A stretch of DNA of 7,445 nt from Flavobacteriales bacterium (GTDB taxonomy: Bacteria > Bacteroidota > Bacteroidia > Flavobacteriales_F > PHOS-HE28), in the NCBI GenBank assembly GCA_016705545.1, contig JADIYA010000025.1:1-7445 (forward strand). Direction: 5' to 3'. A program made the translations under genes and the position numbers. The notes under the pieces were generated by a model that was given only the letters and a program-made list of their open reading frames with translations, had not been told where the DNA came from and did not search any database. Shown here piece after piece: positions 1 to 6,372 of the stretch (position 1 is the first letter of the stretch; each line of letters starts with the position of its first letter).

Positions 1-2
1 AT

Positions 3-1368
3 GGAACCAACGCAGATTTGATTAAAGCTATTGAACAGGGCAGTCATTCAGAATCACATCCAAGTACAAGTCAATTGATGGAGCAACGTTGAACCTTAGT
101 CGTACAAAGAATGGATACAATTATGCATGCTCCAACCTTCATGTGATTGGCGATGAAATCAAAGTCAACAGAGGCGCATACTGGCTATTTGATGAGCACG
201 AATGGACGAATGCGTCGATAAGCCTTTTCCACTCCGGCAAAATGGCATAACGAACCAAACGGTCAAGTTTGCAGACTGGAGTGTTGAAGGTCCCGTCCGT
301 GGTTCAACCAAATCATACCCCTTTGACCGTAATGCATACAGACGACTTGTCATCCGTATCCCGAAGAGTCACACATACAATCACTACCGGGCCTTAGAGA
401 GCATACGATTCGGATATGGCGAGACCCTACGCGGGGCGGGCATGTGTGTCTTCCAATGCCAAGGTATCAAGATGCGCCTCTTTGACTATTCAACAAAGGA
501 ATTCCGCTCGTCTATCGTGATAGATGCGAATCGACGACTTGACGACGACACGTTTCAGCGATTAGCCAGGCCGTACTGACTGTACTCGGAAGTGTCACCG
601 AGGATCTCCATCGTGGAGAACAATATACAATAGCCTCAACAGATAATGAACATCGCAACCCTATTGGCATCCTATATAATCAGGGTCAAGATTCAGTACT
701 AACAGAAGCGGCCTGGCTTGACGGACATCTATGGGCAGCCACGGTCAAGAAGGATGCACCTCGCCTATCTGCCGATGAACGTTTTCTCCTCTATGGTTTC
801 GAAGACGTACTCAGATACAGTACGCAAGGCGCTTTTGGATTATCGCTGAATCGAACCCATACCCGTTCGAGATTCGAGCTAGCGCATACTCGGTGGCGCT
901 GGAAACCATGAAGAACATAATAAGTCAGGAAAAGCCAGAAGCATTTGGCCCCTTCAAATCAAAGGAAGTGGCGCGGCTTCCGTAACTTGCCTGGCAGAAC
1001 TAAAGAACCTGCCAGAGACCGCCTTCACAACAGGAAGGCTGTCGAGAAGCGTATTGAACAGCTGAATCAGCAGACCAATTCGGATGCACTGGAAACCTCA
1101 TTCCGTGTGGCTGGTGTTCATTTGAACGTCCATGACAAGCGAGTACTATTGATGAGGAACGATTTCCTACATGGGAAGATACCGTTTGAGAACGAGCCGG
1201 ACACCTCTAAAGGGCGACACGCTATTCATGATAGTGTATAAGCTTCAATTCCTGTTGTCTGCATTGATTCTGCGCTATGCAGGGTACAGAGGTGGCATTC
1301 GAAACAATTATGTCTATGCCGGGACAAAAGCTGGTCGCGACACTGGAGACGACGCACTCTTCCGGTAA
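3..1368 (+). pseudogene. Degraded HEPN-domain protein (predicted RNase, ApeA-like layout), 5' end outside the window
   Basis: No single frame is open, but protein-like sequence continues from frame to frame: frame 3 (about 3-40), frame 2 (to about 243), frame 1 (to about 547), frame 3 (to about 850), frame 2 (to about 978), frame 1 (to about 1030), frame 3 (to about 1208), then frame 1 to TAA at 1366-1368. Readable stretches include SKYKSIDGATLNLSRTKNGY, VSAISQAVLTVLGSVTED, NPYPFEIRASAYSVALET and NRKAVEKRIEQLNQQ. Near the C-terminus, RNDFLHGK (Arg codon 1155-1157, His codon 1170-1172) fits the R-x4-H signature of HEPN domains, which are often RNA-cutting toxins or defence effectors. It is followed by a hydrophobic helix and an LILRYAGY segment. 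Six of the seven frame changes have the direction of a one-base deletion; the one near 1210 looks like an extra G. Base composition is more AT-rich than downstream, suggesting transfer. The long N-terminal part plus C-terminal HEPN resembles ApeA-type proteins, but I do not recognise the N-terminal domain. The pseudogene call is fairly secure, the HEPN call moderate, the family tentative. Confidence 0.6.
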
Positions 1369-1489
1369 GTGACCGGAGGGTTTCTTCGCGTGAGGGATAG
1401 GAGCAAGAAGCCCACAGCGAGGCTTTGCGAGCGAGGACTACTGCGGATAGCCCGACCCCGGCTGCATTTGAGCCGGGGCACGCCCAACC
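1369..1489. repeat. REP-like structured intergenic sequence
   Basis: This gap between the HEPN pseudogene and the ALDH fragment has no coding signal. It holds two imperfect direct units, 1392-1413 and 1433-1453. Both begin GAGG and end AGCCC, with TA and GC matches between, and they are separated by a GCGAG-rich linker. From memory, similar GC-rich stretches (a GGGATAGGAGC-type half and a GCGGATAGCCCG-type half) recur between genes in many Bacteroidota genomes, so I suspect a dispersed repeat. Only one copy lies in this window, so dispersal cannot be shown here. Confidence 0.35.
1456..1478 (-). terminator. Perfect 8-bp hairpin just after the ALDH fragment
   Basis: CCCCGGCT (1456-1463) pairs with AGCCGGGG (1471-1478) around a 7-base loop. 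It lies 12 bases beyond the stop of the C-terminal ALDH fragment on the minus strand. The full ALDH has a different GC-rich hairpin in a comparable place (3050-3067), which supports a terminator role. There is no clear T-tract, so it could instead belong to the REP-like repeat around it. Confidence 0.45.
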
Positions 1490-1953
1490 TCAATTCAAAT
1501 TCAAGTACGCCCCCAACCCGTGCAACCCACCTTCCCGTCCATACCCGCTTTCCTTGTAGCCGCCGAAGGGGTGAGGTGGGATCGAACTTGTTGTAGGGTG
1601 TTAGGCTATGCCAACATCATCCTTCGGGCTGCGAGGGTCTCTCACCTCCATGCTTCGTTGCTTCGATCCTCACAGCTACGGCTATGCTCGGTTCTCGCGC
1701 CTCGTCTGGCGGCGAGATCCTCCCCGCTCGCTACCAAGAACGATGTTGGTATAGCCCCACCCATGATGACGCCCGCGCGCAGTTTGCTGGTGAGGTTGAA
1801 GATCCCCGATGAACCGGGACGAAGACGCTTGCTGCCTTTGTCCGTCCACACGGCGGTCCGCCGCATGGCGAATAGGGTGTGTTGTTGGCTTTCTGGATCA
1901 CCTCGTCCACGGTGCGGAAGGTCTGCACGGCGAGCATGGGGCTGAAGTTCTCC
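1490..1953 (-). pseudogene. Aldehyde dehydrogenase C-terminal fragment (about the last 90 residues), disrupted
   Basis: This is a second copy of the C-terminus of the ALDH at 3105-4454, matching from about its residue 358 (EEIFGP) to the stop. The segment LAVQTFRTVDEVIQKANNTP is identical, and the end (tyrosine-Leu-Asn-Leu-Asn, then a stop) is kept, with TGA at 1490-1492 instead of TAG. It is not functional: the catalytic Asn, Glu and Cys regions are absent, the GLSAGVW stretch is frameshifted, single extra bases occur near 1570 and 1597, a 24-bp in-frame insertion lies at about 1803-1826 (eight codons between the GSK and IFNL motifs), and a 153-bp inverted-repeat element sits inside it. The match stops abruptly near 1953. 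It is a relic of a duplicated or split gene whose N-terminal counterpart may be the fragment at 5909-6328. Confidence 0.9.
1604..1756. mobile_element. 153-bp MITE-like element with ~21-bp terminal inverted repeats, inserted in the ALDH fragment
   Basis: Comparison with the full ALDH shows extra DNA between GTGTT and the GATGACGCCCGCGCGCA segment. The insert starts GGCTATGCCAACATC (1604 onward) and ends GATGTTGGTATAGCC (to 1756). The two ends are inverted repeats over about 21 bp with roughly four mismatches, and weaker pairing continues inward. A central imperfect hairpin (CTCGCGCC 1694-1701 with GGCGGCGAG 1708-1716) is present. It has no credible ORF. Size, terminal repeats and lack of coding fit a non-autonomous palindromic element. 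No clean target-site duplication is seen; the flanks have diverged. I cannot name the family. Confidence 0.6.
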
Positions 1954-1954
1954 T

Positions 1955-1970
1955 TCCCGCTGTGGCGGGA
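1955..1970 (-). terminator. 6-bp hairpin after the SprB/T9SS gene, at the ALDH homology breakpoint
   Basis: TCCCGC (1955-1960) pairs perfectly with GCGGGA (1965-1970) around a TGTG loop. It lies about 67 bases downstream of the stop of the SprB/T9SS gene on the minus strand, so it may terminate it. It also begins exactly where similarity to ALDH ends (about 1953), so it might mark the recombination junction. No T-tract is present. Confidence 0.35.
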
Positions 1971-2036
1971 CTTCACTCCTTCGTCGTTCAGCCTGCCATG
2001 ATCGATGCGTGTGCTCCCTGCAAACCCCGTACTGAT

Positions 2037-2810
2037 CTAAAGCTGCAATTTGACCACGTGAGTTCGGTGAGTTCCGATCGTATAGCGCATGATATGGATG
2101 CCGCTCCCCAAGGAGGAAAGATCGACCTGACTTCTTGTTCCAGAACCATCGGACCACAGCGTGCGACCACTGGAGTCGAACACCTGTATGTCGCTGACAG
2201 CCCGAGTGAAATGAACTGCCCCGTCGCGCACTGTATATCCATCCTGCATAGTGAGGTTGTCCCCTACTGCCAATACCACCTCCTGAACGGCGATACAACT
2301 TGACGTAGCAAAGCATCCGTTCGCATCCATCGCAGTTATCGCCCAATCACCAGCACAGGTCGACCATGGAGGTGCCGTTCCGATCCAACCACTATCCAAC
2401 GCAGTCGCGCAATCGAACCAGGCGAATTGATAGGGAGAGACCTACTCGGTGACATTGTACTCGATAACAGCATCGCAGGCGCCGGGCAAGGTAGGTCCGC
2501 TCACAAGGCTGGCGGCCACCACGATAGGAGCTGGCTCGAAGATCTCGAAGTTGCTAACTGCTACACATCCGGTATCGTCCACCATGGTCACTGAATAGGT
2601 TCCTGGACATAGACCCGCGATGGAAGTGGAAGTGGCGCCCGTGGACCAGATGTAGCTGATAGGCTCCGGTCCAAAGGGAGTAGTGAACGCCTCGCCATCG
2701 CAGAAGCCACTGCAGCTTACGGGAATTGTGGAGACGCTGACGACACATTGCCCGAATGCAAGCTTTGCCGATGCAACGGACAGGAGGATCAAGACGCACG
2801 TTCGTAGCAT
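2037..2810 (-). pseudogene. Small secreted SprB-repeat protein with T9SS C-terminal sorting domain, interrupted by an in-frame TAG
   Basis: One frame runs 258 codons from ATG (2808-2810) to the stop at 2037-2039, broken only by TAG at 2442-2444 (codon 123). Residues 1-20 form a signal peptide ending LAFG|Q. Residues about 33-95 match a SprB repeat: CDG, YIWSTGATSTSIAGLCPGTY, then VDDTGC. After the TAG the text resumes without a gap (VSPYQFAWFDCATALDSGW, then DWAITAMDANGCFA). The last ~80 residues (VFDSSGRTLW, LSSLGSGIHIMRY, VVKLQL at the end) look like the type A sorting domain that sends cargo through the T9SS to the cell surface. The protein is therefore probably a cell-surface or released protein of unknown ligand. 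The stop removes the sorting domain, so the short product would be misdelivered. No clear Shine-Dalgarno is seen, which is common in Bacteroidota. A single-base error or recent nonsense mutation would explain it. Confidence 0.75.
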
Positions 2811-3104
2811 GGTATCAGGCCAATGATCGCAGCCGTTGTACCAAGCTGCTCCAAGCCAGACCCGAAAGCATCTTGAACCCAGAAATTCGCAGCATCATGA
2901 TGTGCTGATCGGCTCTGCTACATGCGTGAGGAGGGGCAGCGGCAGCCCTGAGCAAGCGCGGCCTTGCTGACCCGTGCAGCGAGGAGGCTGAGAGGAACGA
3001 GCAATCCCGGAGCGCCGCGACCGCAGGCCGCGACAAGTCATACTACTGCGCCCCGAAGCCTCGGGGCACCCGACCGCCCGGTACGCCACCCGCAGGGTCA
3101 CGCC
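2811..3104. other. Intergenic region between full ALDH and SprB/T9SS gene
   Basis: No coding signal stands out on either strand. It contains a hairpin with stem AGCAAG (2951-2956)/CTTGCT (2963-2968) and loop CGCGGC, a GC-rich imperfect palindrome around 3014-3032 (CGCGACC/GGCCGCG), and the hairpin at 3050-3067 listed separately. The promoter of the SprB/T9SS gene should lie in roughly 2811-2900, but I find no convincing TTG / TAnnTTTG pair of the Bacteroidota type. Confidence 0.5.
3050..3067 (-). terminator. Hairpin after full-length ALDH
   Basis: GCCCCGA (3050-3056) pairs perfectly with TCGGGGC (3061-3067) around an AGCC loop, 38 bases beyond the ALDH stop codon on the minus strand. It is a plausible transcription end, though it lacks a clear T-tract on the minus strand. 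Confidence 0.5.
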
Positions 3105-4454
3105 CTAATTCAAATTCAAGTACGCGCTCAACCCGTGCAAGCCGCCTTCGCGGCCGTAGCCGCTTTCCTTGTAGCCGCCGAAGGGTGAGGTGGGATCGAA
3201 CTTGTTGTAGGTGTTGGCCCAGATGACGCCCGCGCGCAATTTGCTGGTGAGGTTGAAGATCTTGGAGCCCTTGTCCGTCCACACGCCGGCGCTGAGGCCG
3301 TAGGGCGTGTTGTTGGCTTTCTGGATCACCTCGTCCACGGTGCGGAAGGTCTGCACGGCGAGCACGGGGCCGAAGATCTCCTCCTGCGCGATGCGCGCGC
3401 TCTGCGCCACGTTGAGGAAGAGCGTGGGGCGGCACCAGAAGCCTTTGCTGGGCAGGTCGCAGGCGGGCTGGTACATCTCCGCGCCGTCGGCCACGCCCAC
3501 CTTGAGGTATTTGTTGATGGTGCCGAGCTGCTCCTTGCTGTTGATGGCGCCGATGTCGGTGTTCTTGTCGAGCGGATCGCCCACGACGAGCGAGCGCATG
3601 CGGTGCTTGAGCTTGCGGATCACTTCGTCGTGCACGCCTTCCTCCACGAAGAGGCGGCTGCCGGCGCAGCACACGTGGCCCTGGTTGAAGTAGATGCCGT
3701 TGATGATGCCTTCGACGGCCTGGTCGATGGTGGCGTCGGCGAAGATGATGTTGGCCGCCTTGCCGCCGAGCTCGAGCGTGGCCTTCTTGCCGGTGCCGGC
3801 GATGCTCTTCTGGATGAGCTTGCCCACGCCGGTGCTGCCGGTGAAGGCGATCTTGTCGATGCCCGGATGGTTGACGAGCGCCGCGCCCGTGGCACCCGCA
3901 CCGGTGATGATGTTGACGACGCCATCGGGGAGTTCGGCTTCCTGGATGAGCTCGGCGAGCAGCAGCGAGGTGAGCGGTGTGGTCTCGGCGGGCTTCAGCA
4001 CCACGGTGTTGCCGCAGGCCAGCGCGGGCGCGATCTTCCACGCGGCCATGAGCAGCGGGAAGTTCCACGGGATGATCTGCCCGGCGACGCCGAGCGCGCT
4101 GGGTGTCTTTCCGGGGAAGGCGTAGCCGAGCTTGTCGGCCCAACCGGCGTAGTAGAAGAAGTGCGCGGCGGCGAGCGGCACGTCCACGTCGCGACTTTCA
4201 CGGATGGCCTTGCCGCCGTCCATGCTTTCGACCACGGCGAACTGGCGGGCTTTCTCCTGCAGCAGGCGCGCGATGCGGTAGATGTACTTGGCGCGTTCGG
4301 CGGCGGGCATCTTCGACCACACGTTGTCGTAGGCCTTGCGCGCGGCTTTCACGGCGGCGTCAACGTCGGCGGCGTTGGCCTCGGCGATGCGCGCGATCTT
4401 CTGCTCGTTGGCGGGGTTGATGGTGTCGAAGTAGTTGCCGCTCTTGGGCTTCAC
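3105..4454 (-). CDS. NAD(P)-dependent aldehyde dehydrogenase (ALDH1/2-like), N-terminus probably damaged
   Basis: This enzyme family oxidises aldehydes to carboxylic acids with NAD(P)+ in the cytoplasm; the substrate cannot be told from sequence. In the 449-residue frame from GTG at 4454, the cofactor-binding PWNF lies at 129-132 (Asn131 stabilises the thiohemiacetal) and KPAE at 154-157. The nucleotide-binding GSTGVG is at 206-211, the general base Glu228 in LELGG, the nucleophile Cys262 in NQGHVCCAGSR, and EEIFGPV, whose Glu359 contacts the cofactor, at 358-364. NNTPYGLSAG and FGGYKESGYGREGG complete the catalytic and oligomerisation parts. All key residues are present. The usual length is about 480-500, and the in-frame sequence upstream of the GTG still encodes the family motif YDLFIGGKW, so GTG 4454 starts inside the conserved N-terminus. 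No ATG exists in frame upstream. The gene follows a BNR/T9SS gene by about 45-150 bases on the same strand. Functional status is uncertain because of the lost start. Confidence 0.93.
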   Translation of the reverse strand: MKPKSGNYFDTINPANEQKIARIAEANAADVDAAVKAARKAYDNVWSKMPAAERAKYIYRIARLLQEKARQFAVVESMDGGKAIRESRDVDVPLAAAHFFYYAGWADKLGYAFPGKTPSALGVAGQIIPWNFPLLMAAWKIAPALACGNTVVLKPAETTPLTSLLLAELIQEAELPDGVVNIITGAGATGAALVNHPGIDKIAFTGSTGVGKLIQKSIAGTGKKATLELGGKAANIIFADATIDQAVEGIINGIYFNQGHVCCAGSRLFVEEGVHDEVIRKLKHRMRSLVVGDPLDKNTDIGAINSKEQLGTINKYLKVGVADGAEMYQPACDLPSKGFWCRPTLFLNVAQSARIAQEEIFGPVLAVQTFRTVDEVIQKANNTPYGLSAGVWTDKGSKIFNLTSKLRAGVIWANTYNKFDPTSPFGGYKESGYGREGGLHGLSAYLNLN

Positions 4455-4558
4455 CCACTTGCCGCCGATGAAGAGGTCGTACTCGGACTTGAGGGTGAAG
4501 TGGTCCTTGGATTCAGGGGCGGGGCGAGGGGCCCGAGATGGTCTTCGTCCTTTGCGCC
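4455..4558 (-). other. Conserved ALDH N-terminal leader without a usable start codon
   Basis: Read on the minus strand in the ALDH frame, this gives APRPAPESKDHFTLKSEYDL followed by FIGGKW, a normal ALDH N-terminus. The paralogous fragment at 6328 begins ATG and reads MAKKTISWPLAPAPESKDHF. Aligning the two shows that here the ATG position reads GGC (4556-4558), four extra bases lie near 4547-4550, and two single bases are missing further in. The ancestral start is therefore lost and the first ~12 codons are out of frame. The frame is open back to TAA near 4569-4571 with no ATG, GTG or TTG before the GTG at 4454. Confidence 0.7.
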
Positions 4559-4600
4559 GCGCGGGAAGTTAGCGGAGGGCATGCAAGCGCCTATCGCTGC

Positions 4601-5811
4601 TCAGTGCTTCACCACGCGCACGGGACCCAGCGAAGCATCGTCCCAGTGCAGCATGTAGCAGCCCGGCCCCACACCGGAAAGGTCGAGCTCCACTGCGGTC
4701 GATGTCACTGTACCTGTACCGACCTGCGCACCAAGCACATCATGGAGCGCGTAGCGCGCGCCGACATGTACGGCCGGAACCGTCATGGTTACGACATCAC
4801 TGGTAGGATTCGGGTAGAGCGTCACCGTGCCCTGGTGATCGGCTTCTGCGATATCCGTGGAAAGGGAATAGCGATAGAGCCCTTCCCCCGCCGAGCTCAT
4901 GTTGTACCCGATGAACAGGTAGCCGTCGTGCTCGAAAATACCACTCCCATGGATGTCCGCAGCATCAAGGTTGCCGGTGATGTTGGTCCAAACCACACCC
5001 TCGTTCGTTGAACGGTACAGGCTGTCGCGCTGGCCACCGGCGAAGTGACGCGTCTCCATGTACAGGTTGTTACCGAAGCGCTTCACCTCAACCATGCCGA
5101 GGCCGAAGAAAGCGGGCTGTGTCCAGGCGGTCCATGTATCACCATAGTCGGTGCTCCCGTACTCGGCGCCGCCTTGGGCGGATAGTACAGGATGCCACCC
5201 ATGCGCCAGACGTTCTCTCCGTTCAGGTCACCGCCGCCGATGCCCGTGGATTGGGTCCAGGATGCTGCGTTGATGGTGCGGAAGACACCACCACCGATGG
5301 TGGCCGCCACGAAGTATGGACCAGATGACGCCATGCCGATCACGTTCAAGTTGGTGAGGCCGTTGTTCACCGCGGACCACGTATCCCCGTCGATGGTGCG
5401 ATAGATGCCCGCCGTGCTCGTGTATGCATAAAGGGCACCGCCATACTCGAAGAAACCGCGCACCACGGTGGCGGACGGCGCTCCGGTGGCGGGGGTCCAG
5501 CTATCACCTTCATCATCCGAGAAGTGGATGCACGCCGTGATCGAGCTTGAGCCGGCGAAATAGCGATCGTTGAAATAGTAGCCGACATCCGACGGATTGC
5601 CGGCGATCGGGTTAGCTACCGCCGTCCATGTATCACCGTTGTCATCGCTGCGGTACAGCACGTTGTAGGCCCTTGCGAAGACGTGGGTGGGCGTAACACC
5701 GTGTGTGGCAGCGCCATAGTCGAGCGTGGCAAAGCCATTGTTCACCTGGCCCCATTGGGCGGCGAGGTTGGATGCGAGGAAAAGCGCGATGAAGGCGGAA
5801 TGTGTTCTCAT
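4601..5811 (-). pseudogene. Secreted Asp-box (BNR) repeat protein with T9SS sorting domain, one frameshift
   Basis: ATG at 5809-5811 opens a signal peptide (MRTHSAFIALFLASNLAAQ). Asp-box repeats of the S-x-D-x-G-x-T-W type follow: SDDNGDTW, SDDEGDSW, a TIDGDTW variant and, after the frame break, STDYGDTW and STNEGVVW. These repeats typically form beta-propeller blades in sialidase-like and photosynthesis-stability-like folds; no catalytic residues can be assigned. The end (VTLYPNPTSD, then DLSGVGPGCYMLHW, VVKH) is a type A T9SS sorting domain, so the product is destined for the cell surface. The frame breaks near 5180-5184: after GGILYY the sequence continues as AQGGAEYGSTDYGDTW one frame over, explained by loss of one base (TATCCGCC in place of a TATTCCGCC-like string). 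Restoring it gives 403 residues. Without it, translation ends at 5083. It sits just upstream of ALDH on the same strand. Confidence 0.75.
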
Positions 5812-5842
5812 GAATATCGTGGGTTGGCGTGGAATGATGTGA

Positions 5843-5866
5843 CCTACGCAGCAACATCGGCGTAGG
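5843..5866 (-). promoter_or_regulatory. Perfect 7-bp inverted repeat in the BNR/T9SS gene leader
   Basis: CCTACGC (5843-5849) pairs with GCGTAGG (5860-5866) around a 10-base spacer, about 32 bases upstream of the BNR gene start. It could be an operator, a 5'-UTR hairpin, or an old terminator brought in with the junction. No clear Bacteroidota -33/-7 pair is seen beside it. Confidence 0.3.
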
Positions 5867-5908
5867 AGCAGGAATGTGAACAGCGCGGTCCATGCAGGGA
5901 CGAGCGAC

Positions 5909-6328
5909 GGCCCAATCAGCGTAGTAGAAGAAGTGCGCAGTGACGAGCGGCACTTCCACGTCGCGACTTTCACGGATGGCCTTGCCACCGTCCATGCTCT
6001 CGACCACGGCGAACTGGCGGGCTTTGTTCTACAGCAGGCGCGCGATGCGGTAGATGTATTTGGCGCGTTCGGCGGCGGGCATCCTGCTCCACCCGGTGTC
6101 GTAGGCCTTGCGCGCGGCTTTCACGGCAGCGTCCACATCGGCAGCGTTGGCCTCCGGCGATGCGTGCCGATCTTCTGCTCGTTGGCCGGGTTGATGGTGT
6201 CGAAGTGGTTGCCGCTCTTGGGCTTCACCCACTTGCCGCCGATAGCGCTCGTATTAGGATTTGAGCGCGAAGTGATCCTTGCTTTCGGGAGCTGGGGCGA
6301 GGGGCCAGGAGATGGTCTTCTTTGCCAT
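5909..6328 (-). pseudogene. Aldehyde dehydrogenase N-terminal fragment (about 140 residues), disrupted
   Basis: This second copy of the ALDH N-terminus starts at ATG 6326-6328 (MAKKTISWPLAPAPESKDHF) and matches the full ALDH closely through VESMDGGKAIRESRDV and AHFFYYADWA. The match then stops at about 5909, equal to residue 106 of the 449-residue frame. It is dead: a TAA near 6254 and a 2-base loss just after it break the YDLFIGG region, two single extra bases near 6153 and 6167 shift the frame, and TAG at 6029-6031 replaces the Gln codon after RIARLL. It has none of the active-site segments. The gap to the outer-membrane gene upstream is 44 bases, so that gene and an intact ALDH were probably once neighbours in one transcription unit. 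The BNR/T9SS gene begins about 98 bases past the breakpoint. Confidence 0.9.
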
Positions 6329-6372
6329 GGGTCGAGGATAGAAGGGCCGCTCCCGCGAAACCGGATAGCCGC

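Noticed and set aside
3..1368. Programmed ribosomal frameshifting in the HEPN gene
   Set aside because: Seven changes with no shared slippery heptamer or stimulatory structure make decay or sequencing error far more likely.
1642..2346. 234-codon minus-strand frame
   Set aside because: It runs out of frame through the SprB/T9SS gene, the MITE-like insert and the ALDH relic, with no coherent domain.
2815..3101. Short frames in the 2811-3104 gap
   Set aside because: They are Arg/Ser/Ala-rich, overlap one another, lack start signals and cover hairpins, so they look non-coding.
3043..4143. Long minus-strand frame of 366 codons rich in Arg and His
   Set aside because: It overlaps the real ALDH one frame over, and its composition is an artefact of GC-rich third positions.
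3603..4658. Long plus-strand open frame of 351 codons opposite ALDH
   Set aside because: It is the antisense of a strongly conserved ALDH gene in GC-rich DNA. Its low-complexity Gly/Val/Asp/Glu composition is a codon-bias shadow.
1490..6328. Template/variable-repeat pair of a diversity-generating retroelement
   Set aside because: ALDH segments repeat with differences, but the changes include indels and stops, show no adenine-directed pattern that I can see, and no reverse transcriptase is present.
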